From positions 1 through 41,113 of the forward strand of contig JAFCZU010000011.1 in assembly GCA_019314185.1 (NCBI GenBank): DNA of 41,113 bases. Direction: 5' to 3'. Of this stretch, positions 25,246 through 32,841 are shown in pieces; the stretch's first letter is position 1, and each line of letters opens with the position of its first letter. The position numbers and the translations under genes are program-made. The notes under the pieces are model-generated. The model did not search any database and was not told the DNA's origin. It saw only the letters and a list, made by a program, of their open reading frames with translations. The DNA comes from Deltaproteobacteria bacterium (GTDB lineage: Bacteria; Desulfobacterota; Desulfobacteria; Desulfobacterales; ETH-SRB1).

Positions 25246-25870
25246 TGTCAAATGTTGTGTATGACATTAGGCGGCGTTCCGTTTTTCTTCTATCCCATTA
25301 ACAAATTTAACCCCTTCGATTACCGCTGCCAACCTTTCTGAACGATGGAGACGTTGCCATCTTTTTTGAGCAGATTGGCAAAGTTTAAATGCCATAGTTA
25401 CAACAGTCGTTGAAGAAAAACAGCTTCTCACTTTTGCTGTACGCAGCCTGACCGATGAAAATGTAGATTCAATCGGATTGGTTGTTCGGATATGTCTCCA
25501 GTGCTCTGCCCATGACAGTTCGCTTTCCCTGAAACCGCTTTCAAGGGCAAGCAATTCTTTTTTGCCCTCTTTTGTTGCGCCAATGATAACCAGAAGACAC
25601 TGCCGTTCTTCCATGCGGACATTGCAGTAGATGCCATCAGCCCAGATATATACATACCGTTTATTGGATAAATCACGCTGTTGCCATTGTTTTAAATCAT
25701 CTTGCCAGATGGTTTTGAGACGGCTGATGATCTCGAATACGAGGAACCTTAGCCGGTACAGGACCTATTCCGGCCTGGATCTCACGCTCAGGCAGGTAGC
25801 CATTGCCGGTAACAATTACCCGAAGGATACACCACCTAATCCCTTAAACACAACTTTTGATTATATCTCA
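25236..25870 (-). mobile_element. IS256-family transposase remnant with internal deletion
   Basis: Reading the minus strand, the 5' part (about 25850-25745) encodes TGNGYLPEREIQAGIGPVP and KVPRIRD, the N-terminal region of IS256/Mutator-type transposases. The 3' part (25740-25267, another frame) encodes ISRLKTIWQDDLKQW, RYVYIWADGIYCNVR, IIGATKEGKKELL and HIRTTNPIESTFSSVRLRT, the C-terminal catalytic and DDE-region signatures. The stretch normally lying between them (SSALLPPY...LYLKGISTGDF) is gone, and the join also shifts frame. The copy is therefore dead. The transposase stop is at 25267, with ACACAACATTTGACA-type IS256 end sequence just outside. Confidence 0.8.
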
Positions 25871-25928
25871 ACCACCATCCAGTTTTTTTGAATCATTCCC
25901 GACCAGGCGAAACAGACGAGTTGTTGCC

Positions 25929-25952
25929 ACATTTGCTTGAAAAAGCAAATGT
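25929..25952. promoter_or_regulatory. Perfect hairpin upstream of pckA
   Basis: ACATTTGCTT-GAAA-AAGCAAATGT, 87 bp before the pckA start. It could be part of the pckA leader or the end of a lost upstream gene; no T-run follows. Confidence 0.35.
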
Positions 25953-26038
25953 TAATAAACTTGCAAAAAATTACGAATTTAACTATAGGATGGCTAAACA
26001 AAGTTCCTTTCCCTAAAATATTCTAAAGGATGGGCATA

Positions 26039-27652
26039 ATGGAAATCAATGAATTAATACCGGAACATGGATTAGATTGTCTTGGGCTGTGCGAGCTTGG
26101 CCAGGTGTGCTGGAATCTTTCAACACCTGCTTTGTATGAACACGCTGTTCGTCGCTTTGAAGGCCGAATATCACACCTTGGACCATTGGTGGTCAGCATG
26201 GGGCAGCATACAGGTCGAGCCGCAAAGGACAAGTATGTTGTGGATGAACCAGAAACCACCAATGATGTATGGTGGAACGAGGTTAATGTGAAATACCATG
26301 AAGAAAGGTTCAATACTATTCTCAAACGCATGGCAGCCTATTTACGTGGCAAATCAGTTTTTGTGCAGGACTGTTTCGCCGGTACGGATAAACAGTTACG
26401 TCAATCGGTGCGAATCATTAATGAATATGCCTGGCACAACCTCTTTGCTCGTAACATGTTTATTCAGCAGCCATTAGATTGTGAAGCTATCAGAAAATTC
26501 AAACCTGACTTCACTGTACTTCACTGCCCGAACTTTCACTCAGATCCGGACGAAGACGGTACACGCAGCGGAACCTTTGTAATCATTAACATCGCTCGAA
26601 AACTGATATTAATCGGCGGGACTGCATATGGCGGAGAAATAAAAAAATCAATCTTTTCTGCGCTCAACTTTCTCCTGCCAGACAGGAATGTTCTTTCAAT
26701 GCACTGCTCAGCCAATGTCAGTAAAACCGACCCGGATGATGTTGCCATATTTTTTGGTCTATCCGGCACCGGGAAAACCACCCTTTCAGCAGATCCGAAC
26801 AGATTGCTTGTCGGAGATGACGAACACGGCTGGTCTGACAACGGAGTATTCAACTTTGAAGGTGGATGCTATGCAAAGATAATCGGGCTTTCAAAAGAAG
26901 CAGAACCTGAAATATATGAATGCACTCGACGCTTCGGCACTATCCTTGAGAATGTTTCAATGAACCCGGTAACACACCACGTTGATCTGAATGATGCAAG
27001 TTTAACAGAAAACACCCGTGCTTCATATCCGCTTAAGCATATTCCAAACATTGTCAGCTCGGGAATGGCCGGGCATCCACGCAACATTATCATGCTTACG
27101 GCAGATGCTTTCGGCGTTTTGCCTCCCATCGCAAAGCTTACGCCAGATCAGGCAATGTATCACTTCATCAGCGGCTATACCGCAAAAGTCGCCGGCACGG
27201 AAAAGGGTGTAACCGAACCTGCCGCCACGTTCAGTGCATGCTTTGGCGCTCCTTTCATGATGCGTCACCCTTCTGTATATGCCCGGCTGCTTGCAGACAG
27301 AATTAAAGAACATCATGCTGAATGCTGGCTGGTTAATACAGGCTGGACCGGAGGCCCATTCGGTGTTGGGTCACGCATGAAAATCGGATATACCAGGGCG
27401 CTTTTGAATGCAGCCCTCTCGGGTTCACTTGGAACAGTCGAGATGCGAACCGATCCAATATTTGGTTTTCAGGTACCGTCTGAAGCGCCTGGTGTTCCAT
27501 CGGAGATATTAAATCCCCGCGATACATGGTCAAATCCATCTGATTATGATATGCAGGCAAAAAAGCTGGCTAAGCTGTTCCATAAAAACTTCGAACAATT
27601 CAAAGACAAGTCACCTGACAGTGTACTTGCAGCAGGTCCCGCTAAAGAATAA
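26039..27652 (+). CDS. pckA: ATP-type phosphoenolpyruvate carboxykinase
   Basis: 537 residues, the normal length. P-loop GLSGTGKTTLSADP near residue 240, metal and oxaloacetate sites in GDDEHGW and FNFEGGCYAKII, substrate arginine in the MGQHTGRAAKDKYVV region, and C-terminal NTGWTGGPFGVGSRM. It converts oxaloacetate to PEP with ATP/ADP, for gluconeogenesis from acetyl-CoA or the reverse anaplerotic step. The ATG at 26039 is chosen because AAAGGA lies 8 bases before it; the ATG at 26030 overlaps that site. Confidence 0.96.
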   Translation: MEINELIPEHGLDCLGLCELGQVCWNLSTPALYEHAVRRFEGRISHLGPLVVSMGQHTGRAAKDKYVVDEPETTNDVWWNEVNVKYHEERFNTILKRMAAYLRGKSVFVQDCFAGTDKQLRQSVRIINEYAWHNLFARNMFIQQPLDCEAIRKFKPDFTVLHCPNFHSDPDEDGTRSGTFVIINIARKLILIGGTAYGGEIKKSIFSALNFLLPDRNVLSMHCSANVSKTDPDDVAIFFGLSGTGKTTLSADPNRLLVGDDEHGWSDNGVFNFEGGCYAKIIGLSKEAEPEIYECTRRFGTILENVSMNPVTHHVDLNDASLTENTRASYPLKHIPNIVSSGMAGHPRNIIMLTADAFGVLPPIAKLTPDQAMYHFISGYTAKVAGTEKGVTEPAATFSACFGAPFMMRHPSVYARLLADRIKEHHAECWLVNTGWTGGPFGVGSRMKIGYTRALLNAALSGSLGTVEMRTDPIFGFQVPSEAPGVPSEILNPRDTWSNPSDYDMQAKKLAKLFHKNFEQFKDKSPDSVLAAGPAKE

Positions 27653-27696
27653 AATCAGAAATTACTCTTTTTTACTCCGCAAACAGGTAATTAAAT

Positions 27697-28812
27697 TTGA
27701 AAAAATCTGAAGTAATATTTAAAAAAGCTTTTTACGATTATAAAACATTAAAACCAACTCTCTTTGAAATGATCGACTCCATTGGAGGAAACGATATTAA
27801 AAGGCAAGACAGGGTTCTAATCAAGCCAAACTTTCTTTTGCCTGCCGGCCCCGAAAAAGCCATTCTTACACACCCGCTTATTGTGAAAATAGTTGCGGAA
27901 TATGTTCTGGACAAAGGAGGAATCCCACAAATTTCAGATAGCCCTGCGACCGGTTCTTTTGAAAAGATACTCAAAGAAGGAATGTATAAAAAAACTTTTG
28001 AAGGTATTGACATTGAATTTAAAGAGTTCAAAGAATCGATCAAGGTGGATATCGGAGAACCCTTCGGAAGTATCGATATCGCAAAAGAGGCTGTTGAGGC
28101 AGATGTTGTTATTAATCTGCCCAAGCTGAAAACTCATTCTCAAATGCTTCTGACCCTTGGCATAAAAAACATGTTTGGATGCATTGTCGGTTTCAAAAAA
28201 CCGGAATGGCACTTTAAAGCTGGAATTGACCGGGAGATGTTTGCAAGACTGCTTGTACAGATTCATTATGCGATAAAACCCTCTATAACAATAGTTGATG
28301 GGATTCTGGCCATGGAAGGACAGGGCCCCGGCAAAAGCGGAATACCGCGGCACTTAGGAATGCTTGTCGGCAGCAACAATGCGGCATCGGCAGACATGGC
28401 TATATGTAGTATGCTGGGAATAGAATCGGACAAAGTTCTTACAATTAAAGTTGCAAAAAAAATGGGGTTTGTCGACGATAAGATATTTATTCAAGGGGAC
28501 TTTCACATGGTTAATGATTTTGCGTTCCCAAAGCAAACCTCCCTTATATTTGGGCCTAAAGTGTTTCACAAATTCATGAGAAAGCATATTGTTCAAAGAC
28601 CTGTAGTTAATAACCTTGCCTGCATATTGTGTGGTGAATGCTGGAAATATTGCCCCGCAAAAGCAATAACGCCCCGCAAAAAAAGAATAGAAATTGATTA
28701 TGACAAATGCATAAGATGCTATTGCTGCATAGAAGTCTGCCCCAATGGTGCGATACATTCAGCAGAAACTCTGCCTGGAAAAGTTATGCACAAATTTTCA
28801 CGCTTTGTTTGA
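27697..28812 (+). CDS. DUF362 protein fused to a 2[4Fe-4S] ferredoxin domain
   Basis: 371 residues starting with TTG (AGGTAA ribosome site). The N-terminal about 290 residues are the DUF362 fold: LIKPNFLLPAGPEKA, NLPKLKTHSQMLLTLGIKN, GMLVGSNNAASADMAI. The C-terminus has two clusters, CILCGECWKYCP and CIRCYCCIEVCP. Cytoplasmic, no signal peptide. DUF362-ferredoxin proteins are widespread in anaerobes and have no settled biochemical role. It lies 44 bp behind pckA, so it is probably co-transcribed with it. Confidence 0.88.
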   Translation: MKKSEVIFKKAFYDYKTLKPTLFEMIDSIGGNDIKRQDRVLIKPNFLLPAGPEKAILTHPLIVKIVAEYVLDKGGIPQISDSPATGSFEKILKEGMYKKTFEGIDIEFKEFKESIKVDIGEPFGSIDIAKEAVEADVVINLPKLKTHSQMLLTLGIKNMFGCIVGFKKPEWHFKAGIDREMFARLLVQIHYAIKPSITIVDGILAMEGQGPGKSGIPRHLGMLVGSNNAASADMAICSMLGIESDKVLTIKVAKKMGFVDDKIFIQGDFHMVNDFAFPKQTSLIFGPKVFHKFMRKHIVQRPVVNNLACILCGECWKYCPAKAITPRKKRIEIDYDKCIRCYCCIEVCPNGAIHSAETLPGKVMHKFSRFV

Positions 28813-28839
28813 CACAATGAACTGTTTCCTGTATTTATC

Positions 28840-28937
28840 ATTGCAACTTCTCAGGTGAATAGGCTGAAGGCTGAAGACTGTTAGGAAAAAGCGCATTTTG
28901 AAGCCATGTTTGGTACAAGAATCAAATATTTCCGCCA
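28840..28937. repeat. Partial copy of the 190-bp intergenic element
   Basis: CTTCTCAGGTGAATAGGCTG, then AAGCCATGTTTGGTACAAGA and ATATTTCCGCC, matching 18987-19118 without the GC-rich middle. Downstream to 29146 there are short TTAACACTTAACACTT runs and one TCGTAAAAA-type motif (29102-29126), no gene. Confidence 0.65.
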
Positions 28938-29146
28938 ACACACTCTGGTAGACTTGAAAAGACTGGATAGCGCTAAAGCTTCACTACGTGCCAGGCTTTC
29001 ACCGAAATGATAGGAAACGGCATTTTCGACTTTTTACAAAACCTGTTAAGTGTTAAAAGCCTGAACAGTTAATTGCTTTAACTTAACACTTAACACTTGA
29101 TGAATTCGACTTTTTACGAATTCATCATACTTTAAGGGGGTACAAC

Positions 29147-29547
29147 ATGGCTGGTGTTAACAAAGTAATTCTGATCGGCAATTTAGGCAAAGATCCTGAA
29201 GTTCGTTATACACCGGACGGAACTGCCGTTGCCAATTTCAGCATAGCAACATCTGACGAATGGAAAGACAAAAATACAGGCGAAAAAAAGGAACGGACAG
29301 AATGGCATCGCATAGTTGCCTGGCGCAAACTGGGTGAAATATGCGGCCAATATCTTTCAAAGGGCAGGCAGGTTTATGTTGAAGGCAAGCTCCAGACAAG
29401 ATCTTGGGAAAAAGACGGGGTCACGATGTGCGGTTTCTTGGAACAAAAGATTCTGTAAATACAGCCGGTTCATCCGCAAATTTTCAAAACTCTAATATGC
29501 CTGGGCCTCCGGTTTCGCAATCTGCAAATGATGATATTCCGTTTTAG
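29147..29547 (+). pseudogene. ssb: Single-stranded DNA-binding protein gene with deletion frameshift
   Basis: The N-terminal about 92 residues are a good SSB OB-fold: [59 protein letters not shown]. The open frame then ends in 10 unrelated residues at 29458. In another frame, [11 protein letters not shown], the Pro/Ser/Asn linker and the acidic tip SANDDIPF continue to 29547. About 28 bp that would encode RYTTEIVAN are missing at about 29425. The product therefore lacks the last core strand and the DDIPF partner-binding tail, which makes it probably non-functional unless the read is wrong. surE starts 11 bp after the original stop. Confidence 0.8.
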
Positions 29548-29558
29548 TGTAGGCATGA

Positions 29559-30320
29559 ATGAACATTTTTCTGACAAACGATGATGGTATTTATGCAACA
29601 GGACTGTGGGCGCTTCATCAAAGGTTTGTGAAAAATCATTCTGTAACCGTAATCGCTCCGGACCGTGAACGAAGCGCAGTAGGTCATGGCATAACCTTGT
29701 ATAAACCTCTTCGCTTAACAAAAGTAACTGTTAATGGAGGATATACGGGATACTCTGTTAATGGAACTCCTGCCGACTGCGTAAAACTGGGCATTCTGGA
29801 AATACTCGACTCAAAACCAGATATTGTAATTTCAGGAATTAATCCAGGCGCTAATGTCGGAATTAATATCAATTATTCAGGAACAGTTGCAGCCGCTAAA
29901 GAAGCTGCATTATATGGCATTCCCGCAATAGCTGTTTCCATTCATGGAAAAGAAATAGAAAATTATAATGATGCCACATGTTTTATTAAAATGCTTGCTG
30001 AAAATGTATACGAAAACAAACTCCCCTTTGGAACAATCCTCAATGTAAATATTCCAGATATGCCAAAAGAAAAGATAGCAGGAGTCAAAATAAGCAGACA
30101 GAGCGTTATACCTCTTGATGAATATATCGAAAAAAGGATTGACCCTCGAAACCGTACATACTACTGGCAGGCCTGTAATTCTCAGACCTCCTTTGAAAAA
30201 TCTGAAATCGACGGAGCTGCTCTTGGCCAAAATTACATCTCCATAACACCGATAAAATGCGATACAACCGATTACGCTACACTGGAAACTCTTAAAAAAT
30301 GGGATATCAATAAATTGTGA
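29559..30320 (+). CDS. surE: 5'/3'-nucleotidase SurE
   Basis: 253 residues. Metal-binding NDDG at residues 7-10, APDRERSAVGHG, VNGTPADCV, and SGINPGANVG, all SurE signatures. It dephosphorylates nucleoside 5'- and 3'-monophosphates in the cytoplasm, linked to stress survival. It begins 11 bp after the old ssb stop, so the two were likely co-transcribed. Confidence 0.95.
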   Translation: MNIFLTNDDGIYATGLWALHQRFVKNHSVTVIAPDRERSAVGHGITLYKPLRLTKVTVNGGYTGYSVNGTPADCVKLGILEILDSKPDIVISGINPGANVGININYSGTVAAAKEAALYGIPAIAVSIHGKEIENYNDATCFIKMLAENVYENKLPFGTILNVNIPDMPKEKIAGVKISRQSVIPLDEYIEKRIDPRNRTYYWQACNSQTSFEKSEIDGAALGQNYISITPIKCDTTDYATLETLKKWDINKL

Positions 30321-30385
30321 ACGGCTATAATTAAAATTTTTGTAACACATAGCTTTTCAAAACGAATTCAAACTTACGGATTTGT

Positions 30386-30547
30386 TTTGAACCGCAGAAT
30401 ATCGAACAAGAAATTATGAATATCAAAGTAAGGTATTCTATCATTTTTAATGTGTAGAAAGATAGCTTGCAGAAGCATAGCCGTAGGCAACGCTTGGAGC
30501 GTAGCGATTCCACACTTCGTCATTCGAAATTTCTTGTTCGATATTCA
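30386..30547. repeat. Fold-back element, copy 1
   Basis: Left arm AACCGCAGAATATCGAACAA and right arm TTCTTGTTCGATATTC are inverted. It shares AGTAAGGTATTCTATCATT, GCGATTCCA and ACTTCG blocks with 32623-32774. It fills most of the surE-yhaM gap. Confidence 0.7.
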
Positions 30548-30668
30548 AATAATGCTTTTTCGGATTACCAATAGCTCAACAAACACAGCTACAGCTAAAT
30601 TATTACAAAAAAAGTATATATAACTTTAGCTCAGTCCACACTTATTGATAGACAAAGGGCGTTACAAC

Positions 30669-31628
30669 ATGAAAAAACAGTTTGTAAGTTCAATCAAGGC
30701 CGGTGATTCGGTTAATGACATTTTCATATTATCTGACAAAGTCCTTGCCCAGAAAAGGGATGGAAACAACTTTTTAAATATCACTCTTTCCGACAAAACC
30801 GGAACTATAAAGGGTGTTATGTGGGATAATATTGACGAAACAGTTGCAGGAATAACTTCCGGTAACTTTGTAAATATCAGGGGCAACGTCTCCGAATATA
30901 AAGGCACCCTTCAACTAATTGTAAAAAGCATTTCACAGGTTTCTTCCGACTCTGTTAATCCATCGGATTTTCTGCCGGCAACAAGCCGGAATATAGATGA
31001 TATGTTTATGCATATCCTGAAAATAACCGGCTCCATTGAAACCGCATGTTTAAAGGAGCTTTTTGAAAGGTTCTGGAGTGACGATGAATTTGTCAGCGGA
31101 TTTAAAACAGCTCCTGCTGCAAAAAAGATGCACCATGCTTATATCGGCGGCCTGCTTGAGCACTCTCTTTCCATGGCTATTCTGGCAAACAAGATTGTTA
31201 ATCATTACAAAGAATATTATAAAGGCATCAATAGGGACATGCTTATCGCAGGCGCAATCCTTCACGATATCGGCAAGATAAGAGAATTTAATTATAAATA
31301 CAGCATAGACTATTCTGATCAGGGCAGACTGCTTAGCCATATTGTAATCGGAATCGAAATGATTGATGAAAAACTAAGAAAGATAAAAGATTTTCCAGAG
31401 GAACAGGCAATTTTGCTCAAACATATGATTGTAAGCCATCATGGAGTCAGAGAATTCGGGTCGCCGGAACCGCCTAAAACAATCGAGGCCGTGTTGCTGA
31501 ACTATATTGACGAGATAGATTCCAAGTTAAACGGAATCCGCGAGTTTATAGCTTCCGAAGATCCTAATGAAACCTGGACTTCTTATCATAGATTGCTGGA
31601 GCGCTATTTTTATACCGGGAAAAAATAA
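30669..31628 (+). CDS. YhaM-like 3'-5' exoribonuclease (OB fold + HD domain)
   Basis: 319 residues. An N-terminal OB-fold (about 15-95: LNITLSDKTGTIKGVMW, NIRGNVSEYKGTLQL) is followed by an HD phosphohydrolase domain: HHAYIGGLLEHS near residue 155 and the metal pair in ILHDIGKIREF near 199-200, then MIVSHHG. The order matches YhaM, which degrades RNA and possibly DNA from the 3' end. The start at 30669 has AAAGGG 10 bases ahead. Confidence 0.85.
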   Translation: MKKQFVSSIKAGDSVNDIFILSDKVLAQKRDGNNFLNITLSDKTGTIKGVMWDNIDETVAGITSGNFVNIRGNVSEYKGTLQLIVKSISQVSSDSVNPSDFLPATSRNIDDMFMHILKITGSIETACLKELFERFWSDDEFVSGFKTAPAAKKMHHAYIGGLLEHSLSMAILANKIVNHYKEYYKGINRDMLIAGAILHDIGKIREFNYKYSIDYSDQGRLLSHIVIGIEMIDEKLRKIKDFPEEQAILLKHMIVSHHGVREFGSPEPPKTIEAVLLNYIDEIDSKLNGIREFIASEDPNETWTSYHRLLERYFYTGKK

Positions 31629-31858
31629 AGAATCCTGGCCCAAAGGACCAGGCTTTTCAGGACAAAATAAAAATAACTTTCCAAGGAATCAAGGGGTCAT
31701 GGGTTCAAGCAAAAGGACTCAACCCTTTGATTTCTTGAATTCTCGAACCCTTTGCATCAACTAATTGCTATTTACGAAAATGTGTCAAGTGCTAACAATT
31801 TGATATGACAATTAAATGTTTTTTTTAACACCTAACACCTAACACTTAACACTTAATT

Positions 31859-32497
31859 ATGTTTATTACTCTTGAAGGAATAGAAGGCTCAGGCAAAACA
31901 ACACAGATAAAGCATATCTTTGAATTTCTGAAAAGCAAGGGATATGAATGCGTTCTGACACGTGAACCAGGAGACACAAAAATCGGGAAAAAAATCAGGG
32001 CAATTCTCCTTGATCCTGAAAACAAAGATATCGACCCGCTGGCCGAACTTTTGCTGTACACTGCTGATCGTGCCCAGCATATAAAAGAATTGATAACTCC
32101 ATCTTTATCAGCCGGAAAAACTGTTTTATGCGACCGCTATTTTGATGCCACTGTAGTTTACCAGGGTTTTGCAAGAGGACTTGATATTGCTCTGATAAAC
32201 AGCCTTCACAAATTAGCCCTTAATGATTTAAAGCCTGACATTACGCTGCTTCTTGATCTTCCGCCTGAAACCGGACTTTCCCGCGCATGGGAACAGATAA
32301 ATAACGGCACGAGAACCGGTCATGAAACCAGGTTTGAAAAAGAAAAACTTTCTTTTCACAAAAAAGTCAGGGCCGGCTATCTTGAGCTGGCGCGTCTTGA
32401 GCCCGAACGGTTTCAGATAATAGATGCATCAAAGAACAAAGAAGAGGTTAAGCAACAGATAATCAATGCTTTGACAACTAAACTTTTAACTCTTTAA
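31859..32497 (+). CDS. tmk: Thymidylate kinase
   Basis: 212 residues. P-loop GIEGSGKTTQ near residues 7-16, the DR(Y/F) motif CDRYFDATVVYQG, TREPGDTKIGKKIR for dTMP binding, and a short lid. It makes dTDP from dTMP. The ATG follows a stretch of AACACCTAACACCTAACACT repeats with no strong ribosome site. Confidence 0.95.
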   Translation: MFITLEGIEGSGKTTQIKHIFEFLKSKGYECVLTREPGDTKIGKKIRAILLDPENKDIDPLAELLLYTADRAQHIKELITPSLSAGKTVLCDRYFDATVVYQGFARGLDIALINSLHKLALNDLKPDITLLLDLPPETGLSRAWEQINNGTRTGHETRFEKEKLSFHKKVRAGYLELARLEPERFQIIDASKNKEEVKQQIINALTTKLLTL

Positions 32498-32622
32498 AGT
32501 TTAACATGAGCAAACCGAAACTAAACAGGGATTAAACCACTACCTGTTAAAGCGGATAGATTTTTATTATAACTGAAAGTTGTTTGTTTTAAGCCGTCGT
32601 AGCTAAGGCTACTTTGAAAAAG

Positions 32623-32774
32623 TCGGCTTGAACCGCAGAACCGCAGAACAGGGAACTGCAGAATATCGAAGTAAGGTATTCTATCATTCTTATAGCATGC
32701 CGCGCTTGCCATGTATGGCAGCGATTCCATACTTCGATATTCGAAATTCCTTGTTCGATATTCGATATTCAAAA
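32623..32774. repeat. Fold-back element, copy 2
   Basis: GAACCGCAGAACCGCAGAAC on the left, then AATATCGAAGTAAGGTATTC, and TTCGATATTCGAAATTCCTT on the right. Homologous to 30386-30547. It lies just before the cysteine synthase fusion gene. Confidence 0.7.
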
Positions 32775-32841
32775 CAGGTTAATTCACCTGAAACAGATGC
32801 ATAAGAAAATGCACAGAAATTTGTTCGAGTCAAAAAAAACA

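Noticed and set aside
25870..26010. Open reading LNHSRPGETDELLPHLLE just upstream of pckA
   Set aside because: Too short, no start with a ribosome site and no recognised similarity; could be a gene remnant but cannot be supported.
29425..29458. Programmed frameshift in ssb
   Set aside because: A frameshift alone would not restore the nine or so missing OB-fold residues, and no slippery run is present at the joint; a deletion explains both.
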